Below, one piece after another: positions 1 to 8,332 of a DNA stretch of 40,727 nt. Source of the DNA: Rhodospirillaceae bacterium (GTDB taxonomy: Bacteria; Pseudomonadota; Alphaproteobacteria; UBA828); contig PBDG01000011.1 in the NCBI GenBank assembly GCA_002717225.1, positions 1-40,727 on the forward strand, in the 5' to 3' direction. Position 1 is the first letter of the stretch. Each line of letters begins with the position of its first letter. Both the position numbers and the translations under genes were made by a program. The notes under the pieces were generated by a model. It searched no databases and had not been told where the DNA came from. It was given only the letters and a program-made list of their open reading frames with translations.

Positions 1-501
1 ATCGTGAGGCCATTTACCAGTGTGATACCACTGCCCTTCAAAACCACCTAGACCTTCAAATTGGGGTTCGTTTATCGCAGAAAGACAACCAGTAGCCATC
101 AAACAATAGGTTGCCGAAACTAAAAATCCATCTTCTGTCTTAACTACCCAGCGGCTTACTTTCTCATTGAAGTGCGCAGAGACAACCTTGGACTCCAATT
201 GAATGTCGCTTAGCAAGGAAAAACGATCCGCTACATACTCAAGATAACTTAAAATTTCTGGTTGCGTGGCAAACCTCTCTGTCCAATTCCACTCCTGTTG
301 AAGCTCCTCAGAAAACTGATAGGAATACTCTACGCTATCAGTATCACAACGTGCACCAGGGTATCGGTTCCAGTACCAAGTACCACCGACACCTTTTCCC
401 GCCTCTAGAACAAGCGTGGAGAGTCCAAGTCTGCGAAGGCTATACAACATATATAGGCCTGCAAATCCTGCTCCAACAATTACAGCATCATATTCACGCA
501 T
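1..501 (-). CDS. Baeyer-Villiger / flavin-containing monooxygenase, N-terminal part (gene runs off the left edge)
   Basis: The gene is not in the ORF track because it has no stop in the window. Reading the minus strand from the ATG at 501 gives 167 uninterrupted codons to base 1. The N-terminus has an FAD-binding Rossmann motif (VIVGAGFAG), then GGTWYWNRYPGARCDTDS, a typical class B flavoprotein monooxygenase segment. Near the window edge is FEGQWYHTGKWPHD, which matches the Baeyer-Villiger fingerprint FxGxxxHTxxWP. A GGAGG Shine-Dalgarno sits about 7 nt before the start. Members insert an oxygen next to a ketone using NADPH and FAD. The substrate cannot be told from this third of the protein. 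It reads away from the que genes and shows no functional tie to them. Confidence 0.9.
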   Translation of the reverse strand, partial: MREYDAVIVGAGFAGLYMLYSLRRLGLSTLVLEAGKGVGGTWYWNRYPGARCDTDSVEYSYQFSEELQQEWNWTERFATQPEILSYLEYVADRFSLLSDIQLESKVVSAHFNEKVSRWVVKTEDGFLVSATYCLMATGCLSAINEPQFEGLGGFEGQWYHTGKWPHD

Positions 502-1114
502 CGACTAACCTCCGCCGATTAAAATTTCTCTAGAAAATTTCATTCAGTCATTCGATGATTATTCGTCGCCCATTCTCCTGCTCAAATTCTGATCAAATAG
601 CATATTCTATTCTTTGCAACTGCTCTCGTTGCACTCAAGATAGCCGGTACGGCACCAAGAGGGACACCAAAAACGGTGAGATTCAAAATTGACAATGTTT
701 GAGGGAAGAAGAAGTTACTGTCCAGCAATGGTATCTATCGCGAACCATGGCAAGGCGGATGGCTAATGCCCGTCGGGAATGTAGTTCAAATTTTTTCAAA
801 AAATTAAGACCGCTTGCCAATAAACTGAAGGGACCGACCGGTAATCAAAATATCATGCTGGCAAATCGGGAGGAGAGCGTTGAGTCAAAGAGAAAAGTAT
901 CTCTTGTGGGAATCATATCAACAAACACTTCAGAATATTCTACAGAAACTCGCCGATTATATCGGCGAAGCACGCGACGCAACTTAAATAATAGAACTGG
1001 TAGTTCGCAAAAAATTTACGGAACCACAACGAAAAAGCTTATTGAATAAATTATTATCGGTCAAAATATTTTCATTTATTTCTTAGACGGCTAAGTACGT
1101 ACTCTGCAATTAAT
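502..1114. other. Gene-poor stretch between the monooxygenase and queE
   Basis: About 610 AT-rich bases with no convincing gene. The ORF-track entry at 699-1049 starts with TTG, is very Arg/Asn/Thr rich and resembles nothing I recognise. A second, shorter reading frame at 880-987 looks more protein-like and is listed separately. A 5-bp dyad (CTTAG ACGG CTAAG) just after the queE stop is too short and lacks a T-run, so I do not call it a terminator. No tRNA or attachment site was seen. The stretch forms the left border of the dpd block. Confidence 0.6.
880..987 (+). CDS. Possible 35-residue small ORF or gene remnant
   Basis: A TTG codon preceded at 6 nt by a very good Shine-Dalgarno (GGGAGGAG) opens a 35-codon frame ending in TAA. 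Its predicted peptide (LSQREKYLLWESYQQTLQNI then LQKLADYIGEARDAT) is amphipathic and helical, with balanced composition, unlike the overlapping longer ORF in the track. It could be a small protein, the C-terminal scrap of a decayed gene, or chance. I do not recognise the family. Confidence 0.2.
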   Translation: MSQREKYLLWESYQQTLQNILQKLADYIGEARDAT

Positions 1115-1834
1115 CTAGTGAGCACGTTCATTTCCCCAAACCATTACATGTAATTGGGGAAGAACGGTCACAGAAAACCATTTATCGCGAAAGACCCAAT
1201 CCAATAGTAGTCGATACTGTCTCATTAAGACGTCTTCTGATTTTCTGTCTGCCCCCAACATTTTGTTGTTAGGCAAAAAGTTTGGGTTCCCAACTTGTAA
1301 ATACATTGGAATGTCATAGTAACGTTCAGCTGTACTCTTGGCAAAATCGTAATCCTGTTCATTAAATACAGTAACCTTGAGCACTAATTTAGGTCCAACA
1401 CTCTCAGCAACGCATTTGTCAAATTTTTCCCAATCTACTGCCTCCGAGGAAGAAGGTCCCTTGGGGCTGAGAAAAAGCCAATCCAATTTACGAAACCATT
1501 TGCGGGGAATAGATCCCTGGGTTTCAAGTGCAAAGGTAAAATCCTCTCTCTTTCCCTTATCAAGTAACGGTTCCAGGTCATGCATAGCCGGGTTCCCACC
1601 GGACAAGGTGACAAGAATCGGATTCCCATCGGTATGTTTTTTCACTTCATTTAATATCTCGTCCGAGTTCATCCGCCGCCACTCGCTACTTTGCTCTGGA
1701 AGAACAGCGTACAGTGTATCACACCAAGTACAGCGGTAATCGCATCCCCCGGTACGAACAAATACCGTAGGTAATCCTATAAGTGCTCCCTCTCCCTGAA
1801 CAGTCGGTCCGAAAATTTCTGAAACACGAATCAT
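1115..1834 (-). CDS. queE: 7-carboxy-7-deazaguanine synthase (radical SAM)
   Basis: A radical SAM enzyme of 239 residues that contracts the ring of 6-carboxytetrahydropterin to 7-carboxy-7-deazaguanine, the second dedicated step to preQ0. The family opening is clear: IFGPTVQGEGALIGLPTVFVR followed by the 4Fe-4S motif C31-x3-C35-x2-C38 (CDYRCTWC). A GGNPAM segment stands where many radical SAM proteins have GGEP; this variant occurs in proteobacterial QueE. Length fits the family. The ATG at 1834 lies 9 nt after the queD stop, so the two are co-transcribed with queC. Placement beside dpdA indicates that this copy feeds preQ0 into DNA modification, although it could also serve tRNA queuosine. 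Confidence 0.93.
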   Translation of the reverse strand: MIRVSEIFGPTVQGEGALIGLPTVFVRTGGCDYRCTWCDTLYAVLPEQSSEWRRMNSDEILNEVKKHTDGNPILVTLSGGNPAMHDLEPLLDKGKREDFTFALETQGSIPRKWFRKLDWLFLSPKGPSSSEAVDWEKFDKCVAESVGPKLVLKVTVFNEQDYDFAKSTAERYYDIPMYLQVGNPNFLPNNKMLGADRKSEDVLMRQYRLLLDWVFRDKWFSVTVLPQLHVMVWGNERAH

Positions 1835-1843
1835 TTTATTGCC

Positions 1844-2407
1844 TCATGTACCGTTCTCGGTACTGACATAGTCAGAATAACAATTAGGAGTTTCCCGGAC
1901 ACGAACTCGAGTAAGCATCGCTACACCATTGCTACGTTCTCGAACAGGTCCGGCTAATCTATGGAACCAGTGTGCAGCCAAACTCTCGGCCGTTGGCTGT
2001 TGGACAATCACATAAATTTTTGTTGATAGCCGAGTATCTGTGGTTTCACAAAACCCAAATTGTTCAAGTTTGTCAGCGATACTTGAAAGCCATACCTCAA
2101 AGTTCACATCCGGGGCGCAAAACATTTTGAGAAGTTCAGCGTCCTCTATTGTGATGATAAACCCGTGATCGCAGGGTTCATCTATGTGCCGCATCATTTC
2201 GTCTTTGAGAAATGAAAAATCTATAACCATATCTGTCTGTTCGCCTGACTCGTGCAATTGCGCGTCACGTGCGCAACAAGTTGCCTCGATCGTATAGCGA
2301 TGACCGTGAAGGTGTCTGCACTTCGATCCATGTGTCATGACACGATGACCGGCATCTATACCGATAAGTCGTGTGACCGAGTAATTTTCGACTGCGGTGC
2401 TTATCAT
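1844..2407 (-). CDS. queD: 6-carboxytetrahydropterin synthase
   Basis: Converts 7,8-dihydroneopterin triphosphate to 6-carboxy-5,6,7,8-tetrahydropterin, the first dedicated step to preQ0. The zinc ligands are visible as H21 and the pair in CRHLHGH (H34, H36), with the catalytic Cys30 in the same motif. A central CDHG and a C-terminal PTAESL segment followed by VRVRET also fit the family. At 187 residues it is longer than the short roughly 120-residue QueD type; the extra length is a central insertion, not a fusion. The ATG at 2407 is the only in-frame start before the conserved core. It sits 60 nt downstream of queC and 9 nt upstream of queE. Confidence 0.92.
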   Translation of the reverse strand: MISTAVENYSVTRLIGIDAGHRVMTHGSKCRHLHGHRYTIEATCCARDAQLHESGEQTDMVIDFSFLKDEMMRHIDEPCDHGFIITIEDAELLKMFCAPDVNFEVWLSSIADKLEQFGFCETTDTRLSTKIYVIVQQPTAESLAAHWFHRLAGPVRERSNGVAMLTRVRVRETPNCYSDYVSTENGT

Positions 2408-2467
2408 ACTTCATGGATTCCTTTTTCTATGCTAGCTAACCGGCAAAGGATAAGCGTGCGTCTCGCG

Positions 2468-3187
2468 TCAATTTATCGCAATAGATGTCGATGAGTTCCG
2501 ATATTCTTGATACCCCGACTTCCGAAGATCGCAGGCTGGGCAGGCAGCGCATCCGTACCCCCATTCGTGCCGGTTTGTGCGATCGCCGAAATAACACGAA
2601 TGCGTGTCTTCAAGAATCAGGCTTACTAGTTCTGAACCGCCAAGTTGTTCCGCGAGTTGCCAGGTTTGAGATTTGTTGATCCACATAAGGGGCGAGTCGA
2701 TCACGAAACGACCATCCATCCCGATATTAAGTGCCAGTTGCATCGCCTTAAGTGCGTCGTCGCGACAATCTGGGTATCCGGAGAAATCTGTCTCACACAT
2801 TCCACCAACAATATGCTTGGCGGCGCGTCTGTAGGCTACAGCGCCTGCCATTGTCAGAAAGATTAAATTTCGACCCGGGACAAAAGTTGATGGCAAACCG
2901 TTTTCTTCCATCTGGATTGCCGTGTCACGCGTAAGCGCAGTCTCGCTAATTTCACCAAGAACCGATATATCAATCATTTGATCCTGGCCAAGTTTGTCCC
3001 GCCAATTTGGAAAATCGTCCTTGATCCTATCTAAGATCCGAGGCCGACACTCAAGTTCAACAGAGTGGCGTTGTCCGTAATCAAAACCTATTGTCTCAAC
3101 TTGAATATATTGCTCCAAAGCCCATGCAAGACAGGTGGTGCTGTCCTGCCCCCCTGAGAAAAGTACCAGAGCCTTTTGATCCCTCAT
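2468..3187 (-). CDS. queC: 7-cyano-7-deazaguanine (preQ0) synthase
   Basis: An ATP-dependent enzyme that turns 7-carboxy-7-deazaguanine into its amide and then the nitrile preQ0. The N-terminal PP-loop SGGQDST (residues 11-17) is followed by the family segments [11 protein letters not shown] and PGRN. The C-terminal zinc-binding region is intact ([15 protein letters not shown]). At 239 residues it has normal length. It begins 11 nt after the stop of the upstream DGQHR gene, so it belongs to the same minus-strand operon. With queD and queE it gives the island its own preQ0 supply. GTP cyclohydrolase (folE), which some dpd clusters carry, is absent here, so the pterin precursor must come from elsewhere in the genome. 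Confidence 0.95.
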   Translation of the reverse strand: MRDQKALVLFSGGQDSTTCLAWALEQYIQVETIGFDYGQRHSVELECRPRILDRIKDDFPNWRDKLGQDQMIDISVLGEISETALTRDTAIQMEENGLPSTFVPGRNLIFLTMAGAVAYRRAAKHIVGGMCETDFSGYPDCRDDALKAMQLALNIGMDGRFVIDSPLMWINKSQTWQLAEQLGGSELVSLILEDTHSCYFGDRTNRHEWGYGCAACPACDLRKSGYQEYRNSSTSIAIN

Positions 3188-3198
3188 CGCGAACTCCG

Positions 3199-4320
3199 TC
3201 AGTTTGTATGACTTGTCTGCGGCTCAATTTCGTCCGCGATAAATTTTAGTTTCATATTCTCTTCATCGTCTCCTCCTTGATCGCGTACGATGCGAACCAA
3301 AAAATCACTTAGCAGTCGTATATCTGGAGCGGTATTTTGAAGTTTGTTCCAAGGCCGATCTTCACCAGGAAACTTCCAATACCCAGAAGTCCACGCTACG
3401 TGCTCTTTCAAACACATTATCTTGTCTGCAAATGAATTCCGGTCACGAGCGGCGTGCCGAGCATAGGCCATTTCCATAGCGTAGCCCATTGACTGAATAC
3501 CTGCACCGTGGACCAAGCGCGATGTTTTTGGATTCATCCCCCCCCAAGCTTCAGGAAATACGTCCTGAACGGCACCATAGAAATCACTTATTAAACTAAA
3601 GGCACGGTCTTCACCGTCCGGCATATGAATAAACTCACGAATGGCTCCGTTGCTTCTTGAATTCATTATTGTTTTCTGAATCGCATTGCTTGACAAAATC
3701 CCGGAGGGATTTGTGTGCTGACGTATTACGCTAAAAAGTGAAGATTTTTTGTCAAAATTAAGCCTGGCAGTGAGGGCCGCGGCAAAAGACCTATTTGATA
3801 ACCGATAGGGAAGCCCTTTAACCGAAGGTAGTAGTTCATATATCAACTCTTTTGGAAGTGGGCGGGTATTATTAATTAAAATAAATTGGCGCCTTAATTC
3901 CTCCTCGTCCTTGCAAACGATTGCAGACACAAAAATTTGAAAATCGCGATCTGCAAGAGGCTGCAGGGCAGACAATCGTTGTTGACCATCAACAATCAAG
4001 CCACACGGGCCATTAGAAATATCAATTGTGACTTTTGCAGTGCCATCATTCGTATCGGTCATGGTCACACCATTCACGAAGGCGAGCACAACAGAATTCG
4101 GCAAAACAGCTTCATCACGCTTAAGGTAATCTCGTATTTCATGGATATGAGTTGAGATTTTTGGGCGCTGAAAGCCGAACAAATCACCCTGCTCAGAACG
4201 TCCTGCTCGCTTGACTTCTGCAAGTTCGAACACTTCTTGTGCGGTCGCGGCGAATACAAAAACGTCGTGTTTTTTACTCTGCCGCGCTTTGATCGCTTTG
4301 AAACTCAGATTCTGTGTCAT
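3199..4320 (-). CDS. dpdB: DGQHR-domain protein, DpdB-like (copy 1)
   Basis: A 373-residue member of the DGQHR / DndB-like family; DpdB is the partner DpdA needs to insert preQ0 in DNA. Visible are [19 protein letters not shown] (about residues 48-65) and the family motif as [11 protein letters not shown] (DGQQR at 111-115), then [12 protein letters not shown]. The C-terminal half ([20 protein letters not shown], then VAWTSGYW) lines up with the second copy at 5629-6747. It starts at the ATG at 4320, 47 nt inside the end of dpdA, so translation is probably coupled. Which of the two copies is the functional DpdB, or whether both are needed, cannot be told from sequence. Confidence 0.82.
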   Translation of the reverse strand: MTQNLSFKAIKARQSKKHDVFVFAATAQEVFELAEVKRAGRSEQGDLFGFQRPKISTHIHEIRDYLKRDEAVLPNSVVLAFVNGVTMTDTNDGTAKVTIDISNGPCGLIVDGQQRLSALQPLADRDFQIFVSAIVCKDEEELRRQFILINNTRPLPKELIYELLPSVKGLPYRLSNRSFAAALTARLNFDKKSSLFSVIRQHTNPSGILSSNAIQKTIMNSRSNGAIREFIHMPDGEDRAFSLISDFYGAVQDVFPEAWGGMNPKTSRLVHGAGIQSMGYAMEMAYARHAARDRNSFADKIMCLKEHVAWTSGYWKFPGEDRPWNKLQNTAPDIRLLSDFLVRIVRDQGGDDEENMKLKFIADEIEPQTSHTN

Positions 4321-5626
4321 TTAATGGGTGGCTTTCTAGTTGGGCAATGTGTTTGCCATAGACAGCTAGGTTATGAATTCCCCGTCTCTTGTTTCGGTTA
4401 CTTGCTCGAAAAATGACAACATCTATCGATATAGATTGGCAAATATTACAATCACAATATTTCCATGGTCTTGCGGATAGAGTGCGTGCGGTACGTTCTC
4501 GCACCGCATCAATCTTCTTTTTATCACGATCCGTTAAACCATTATCCCGCCCGAATATTAGTGCTTTATTGTAATGAATGACGGCATCCAGTGCCTCTTC
4601 CATCGCAGCCTCATTACGGTCATAGGCTCGTACTAAATCCAATGCGGTACTTTCCCTATTTTGCAAATCTTCCTGAGAATATGCTCCCTCTTTTACGAGT
4701 CTCATAAGGGCATTATTCTCCAGAGCCTGAGGAATTCTAATGGCTGTAAAATATTCAAGTTTTTTACCATCAGAAGGCATGAAATAATTATATCTGGTAT
4801 CTTTAAAAGCACGAATGAGCGGCGATGTGGTATCAAAACTAGACAATTTGTGCCTAAGGAATTCTGTAATCTGATCTGCTTTGGCAAACCCTAAGATGTG
4901 AAGTTGCGGCTTTTCTCCGATCTCATCACGAATGGCATCCAGAACAATATGTATTTGATGGGCTTTGAGGGGTGCCATACCACCAACAGCAAGATACTGA
5001 TAACCCATAGAAACAAGTTCGTTTGCGGCACTGGCCATGGATAGCGGAGACCACCCCTGAATAACACCGACCGGTGTAAATTGATTTCCAAGACGCTGGC
5101 TTCGTTCCAAAAATTCTCGAGCATTAGACAATGTGAGTTCATATCTACGACGGTTTTCAATATCCCCTGGTAGATTGGAGTTAGCTTTTGATTTTTCTTC
5201 AGAGGTGGACAACACTTCAAATGCAAAAATAATGTGATCGACCGAACATCCATGGGTGAAGCGCCCATCGCCATAAAAATCAACGGTATCTTCTGCCGTA
5301 AACGGTGGTTCGGTCATCTTATGATATGTGAACGCTCCACAATCGCCAAAAACCAATGAATTTGGGTAATCCTTTTCGTGATATCGCAGAAATTCCCTGG
5401 CACCGACCCTTCGGAATCGCATGGCCTGGGACTCACTGTATTTTCCCGAAAACATCCCTCCAACAATTCCGCGAGAAACTAAAATTCCATCATACGGCGC
5501 GTATCCGAGAAGCTCATGTGGAAACACGTCATCCCAATATATTTCACGTTCCGGCGGAGAACGGTCCGTCAAAAAATCGTAGTTTGGGTCAACATAATCC
5601 AGGCTATCCGCGAATATGAATTTCAT
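4274..5626 (-). CDS. dpdA: DNA-guanine transglycosylase of the TGT superfamily (DpdA)
   Basis: A tRNA-guanine transglycosylase relative that replaces guanine by preQ0 in DNA. TGT landmarks are present: VFGDCGAFTYH (Asp95), GVIQGW (about 187-192), YLAVGGMAPL (about 211-220), FDTTSPLIRAF (Asp265, the likely nucleophile position) and a zinc site C391-x-C393-x2-C396 plus His418 (CDCNIC with RRGIHNL). The track begins at a TTG at 5632; I prefer the ATG at 5626, giving 450 residues. It lies between two DGQHR genes, starting 2 nt after the stop of copy 2 and overlapping copy 1 by 47 nt. The dpd neighbourhood rules out an ordinary tRNA-modifying TGT. Confidence 0.93.
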   Translation of the reverse strand: MKFIFADSLDYVDPNYDFLTDRSPPEREIYWDDVFPHELLGYAPYDGILVSRGIVGGMFSGKYSESQAMRFRRVGAREFLRYHEKDYPNSLVFGDCGAFTYHKMTEPPFTAEDTVDFYGDGRFTHGCSVDHIIFAFEVLSTSEEKSKANSNLPGDIENRRRYELTLSNAREFLERSQRLGNQFTPVGVIQGWSPLSMASAANELVSMGYQYLAVGGMAPLKAHQIHIVLDAIRDEIGEKPQLHILGFAKADQITEFLRHKLSSFDTTSPLIRAFKDTRYNYFMPSDGKKLEYFTAIRIPQALENNALMRLVKEGAYSQEDLQNRESTALDLVRAYDRNEAAMEEALDAVIHYNKALIFGRDNGLTDRDKKKIDAVRERTARTLSARPWKYCDCNICQSISIDVVIFRASNRNKRRGIHNLAVYGKHIAQLESHPLNDTESEFQSDQSAAE

Positions 5627-5628
5627 AT

Positions 5629-6747
5629 TCAATCCTGTGATGCCGCAAAATCTAATTGAACGAGCAATTCAGCAAGAGACTTAATATGCTTGGGCAAATT
5701 CTGTACTTCATTCCACCGAAGTCCCAATCCCTCCCATGTTCCTTCAGTCCAACGACAGTGTTGTTCAATTCTATGTAATGCCTCTCTTACTTCTTGCTGA
5801 GGGTTATTGGACTTGTGTACCCGCGGCATTATTCGATCCATGAGTACGCCCATTGCTTCTATGCCTGCCGAATGCATTAAGCGACTCTCGGTGGGTTTCT
5901 TGCCCCACGCATCTGGGAACTCATCTTTTACGGCACTCCAGTAAATACACATGACCCGATACATGGCATCAACATTAGAATTTCCTTCGCCGAGATTCTT
6001 GAACAGCGAAAGCGCCCCATAATTGTTAATGGACCGTTTCATAACGTTGATCAGTGCAGTGTCATGAATTACCGCTTTTTTATTTGGGTCTTCGGCGGAA
6101 ATTCGCTTGATCAAATCATGGAACGGTGAGGAAGGATCTCGATTAAGAAGATTACATAGTTCGCTTGGTATTTTACGCGCTGTTAGGTCTGGTGGTAATT
6201 CCGCATCAATTTCAGGCAATAATTCATTGATAAGTCGAACCGGGAGTGGTTTTGCTTTGTTGACCAATATGAATTGCTCACGCTGCATTTCTAGGTCAAC
6301 TGCAGCAAACCCGACGACCGGTACTGGGATTTTTTGATTAGTGGTCTTGGATAGCGCCAATGACCGTTGTTGACCATCAACGATCCAAGCCATTCGCTTG
6401 CCCTCTTCGCGAATTGGAATTTGGAGGGTTCCAATACTCGAAATATTCATCAGACCCTTAGGTGAGGGACCGCGAGATTGCTTGAACAATGAATCAGATG
6501 AGAGCGCGAGAATAATGGCATTGGGAAACAAAACACTACCTCGGTTCAAATACTCCACAATTTGATTGACGTGACGTTGAATCTCTTTTCGCTGAAAACC
6601 TTTTAGATCATCTGCCTCGTCTCGATAGATGCGACTAATTTCTGCTACTTTCAATATGTCGGATCCTCGAAGAAAGAATGAATACACTGTCAATCCGTCT
6701 CCTTGGCTTGTCCGAAGCGCGCGAACCGAAATTACCTTTTTTTTCAT
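5629..6747 (-). CDS. dpdB: DGQHR-domain protein, DpdB-like (copy 2)
   Basis: A second full-length DGQHR protein of 372 residues, paralogous to the one at 3199-4320. Matching segments are GFQRKEIQRHVNQIVEYLNR, WIVDGQQRSLAL (DGQQR at 124-128), QFILVNKAKPLPVRLINELL, PDAWGKKPTESRLMHSAGIEAMG and HCRWTEGTWE. The middle regions differ strongly, so this is an old duplication or two separately acquired members. It begins 1 nt after the dpdC stop and ends just before dpdA, the tightest linkage to dpdA in the operon, which makes this copy the better candidate for the canonical DpdB. The N-terminus starts ATG AAA AAA AAG. Confidence 0.84.
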   Translation of the reverse strand: MKKKVISVRALRTSQGDGLTVYSFFLRGSDILKVAEISRIYRDEADDLKGFQRKEIQRHVNQIVEYLNRGSVLFPNAIILALSSDSLFKQSRGPSPKGLMNISSIGTLQIPIREEGKRMAWIVDGQQRSLALSKTTNQKIPVPVVGFAAVDLEMQREQFILVNKAKPLPVRLINELLPEIDAELPPDLTARKIPSELCNLLNRDPSSPFHDLIKRISAEDPNKKAVIHDTALINVMKRSINNYGALSLFKNLGEGNSNVDAMYRVMCIYWSAVKDEFPDAWGKKPTESRLMHSAGIEAMGVLMDRIMPRVHKSNNPQQEVREALHRIEQHCRWTEGTWEGLGLRWNEVQNLPKHIKSLAELLVQLDFAASQD

Positions 6748-6748
6748 T

Positions 6749-7699
6749 TTATTTTCCTAATTTCTTCGAGTGCATCTCGACTGCTTGTTTATATAGATTT
6801 TTAAATCTCCCTTGTTCACAAGCAATTTTGTGATGATCCCGCAAACGCCGAAGCAATTTCCCCGACCCTCCACCATAATTTTCTATATCAATAGAAATCA
6901 GACTGAGAATGTTTTCGTTGGTCTCAACAGGGCGTTTAATCCTTTTTGGAGGAGTCCAATTTCTGATTGCATCAGCAACGGCGTCTTGATCATTTCTAGC
7001 GTTAACACCAAGTGTCGTTGGATTTTCGATTACAAGGTCCACATAATGCCGCATTGCACGTTGCGAGAAATCTCCCATTGCGCCCTTGTAAGTGCTGTTT
7101 GGCCCATTTAATTTACTGTCATATGGCATAATGCATTGTTTAAATTTATCATCAAAAATGTCTTCTAGACCGCGTCCAAAAAACCGTACCATATCAATTT
7201 TTTTTTCGTGAATTCTCCCTATATCGTTTCGCACCATCTTGGCATAATTTTTTGACAAGGCAAAAAGTAGAACGCATTCCGAATTTTTATTATCGTTTAC
7301 TATATTAGCAATGGTCCGACCACCTCGTCTTGATGTGATCAAATCCCACCAACGCGTAGGGGACCAAGTATCATCCGATATTTTTTTAATAACACTGTCA
7401 GGACCATATGAAATTGTAAGATTGTAAGGTGTAATAGGTTCATTTCGACTACTAACTAAACCCATACCCGCAGATATGATCCACAAAGGCGCATCAAGTA
7501 TTCGCGCGGCAGCGGTGGCCTCTCGGTATGAACGACCAGCATACAGATCGTAAGCCTCAACCCTCATTTTGCTAAGGTCTACGCACTGTATCCATTTCTC
7601 AGCAACTTCTGTTATTGATCCAGTTTGCAGTTCTCTTACACAGAGAGACGGAGGGTGTCGTTTTCTGCTCGTGCACGTCGTGACTAAGCAAAAATTCAT
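6749..7699 (-). CDS. dpdC: DpdC-like protein, DUF6884-type fold
   Basis: A 316-residue protein that leads the minus-strand operon. Its first half follows a pattern I know from DUF6884 proteins: a short strand ending CTSRKRHPPS, then YDLYAGRSYREATAAARIL, then WIISAGMGLVSSRNEPITPY with NLTISYG. The rest is charged, with no recognised domain. In Salmonella, DpdC hydrolyses the nitrile of DNA-inserted preQ0 to the amide; I assign the same role from position next to dpdB/dpdA rather than from catalytic residues. The ATG at 7699 has a GAGGG about 11 nt upstream. Base composition is clearly AT-rich compared with dpdE. Confidence 0.72.
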   Translation of the reverse strand: MNFCLVTTCTSRKRHPPSLCVRELQTGSITEVAEKWIQCVDLSKMRVEAYDLYAGRSYREATAAARILDAPLWIISAGMGLVSSRNEPITPYNLTISYGPDSVIKKISDDTWSPTRWWDLITSRRGGRTIANIVNDNKNSECVLLFALSKNYAKMVRNDIGRIHEKKIDMVRFFGRGLEDIFDDKFKQCIMPYDSKLNGPNSTYKGAMGDFSQRAMRHYVDLVIENPTTLGVNARNDQDAVADAIRNWTPPKRIKRPVETNENILSLISIDIENYGGGSGKLLRRLRDHHKIACEQGRFKNLYKQAVEMHSKKLGK

Positions 7700-7972
7700 T
7701 ATCTAGAAACCCTCACGTGCGCAAATACACTAACAATAAATAACTTACAGTTTGGGGTGCTATCAACTCCAAAATAACTGACTTAATGACTATTCCATAG
7801 TGGCTCACATTTCGGCCAGAACTCGCAAAAGGGCAGGGCAACTCGATACTGAATTTCACGAGGAGCGCCTGATCCCGGCACTTGGGGAAGCCTCCACGGC
7901 GAATAGTGAAAGTTAAGCTATTGGCTTTTCTTCAAGCGACGATATTCATCCGACAATAAAACAATTCATTAC

Positions 7973-8068
7973 GTGAAGCTGTTCATTGAAGAGTTTCTAC
8001 AGCCAGAACTGACTGCCAAGTGTTCCCCGGCCTTCGTGACTGTTAACAATGACTACCCCCTAGTTTGA
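7973..8068 (+). pseudogene. Possible protein-coding scrap in the divergent region
   Basis: A GTG-started frame of 31 codons reads VKLFIEEFLQPELTAKCSPA and continues to a TGA. The composition looks like real protein, but there is no Shine-Dalgarno and no flanking frame to extend it. It may be what is left of a gene displaced when the two arms were joined. It could equally be chance. Confidence 0.15.
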
Positions 8069-8116
8069 ATTCCCGTCCATAAGGGTTGTTTGTCTATCTC
8101 GAGCAACAATCGTAAT

Positions 8117-8148
8117 TTGTCGGTCAGCATTGGATTGCTTTATACGAT
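8117..8148 (+). promoter_or_regulatory. Candidate promoter for the dpdE operon
   Basis: TTGTCG at 8117-8122 and TATACG at 8141-8146 are separated by 18 nt, a weak match to a housekeeping sigma promoter. It is about 190 nt before the dpdE ATG. It is a visual match only. Confidence 0.22.
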
Positions 8149-8332
8149 TTTAGGTGACGAGAATAAGAAATCCGGTCGTTCAACAATCGAAAGTACCTAC
8201 TGTCTTTGATGTGCGGGTTTAATGTTGCTGGTCAAACATTAATCCTGTTAACCTTGCTCGCGCAATTGTTGCTGAGAAGCAACCAGCGCCTATTTTATAG
8301 AGTGCGTGTGCGTTAGGTAGTCGGTTATAGAG

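Larger units (their letters stand above)
7700..8332. other. Divergent intergenic region between dpdC and dpdE
   Basis: These 633 bases separate the modification arm from the restriction arm and must hold both promoters. A candidate plus-strand promoter is listed separately. Two short open stretches read like protein: a GTG-started frame ending near 7915 (VAHISARTRKRAGQLDTEFH) and the frame 7973-8068. Neither is long enough or well enough initiated to call a gene. No recognisable operator repeat or regulator gene was seen. Confidence 0.55.

Noticed and set aside
699-1049. 116-aa plus-strand ORF
   Set aside because: TTG start without a convincing ribosome site, skewed Arg/Asn/Thr composition and no recognisable motif; a better-looking short frame overlaps it.
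1083-1096. CTTAG-ACGG-CTAAG dyad after queE as a terminator
   Set aside because: Only 5 bp of stem and no T-run on the transcribed strand.
4274-5626. Calling the TGT relative an ordinary tRNA-guanine transglycosylase
   Set aside because: The protein departs from the bacterial tRNA TGT sequence pattern outside the core motifs and is embedded between DGQHR genes in a full dpd cluster.
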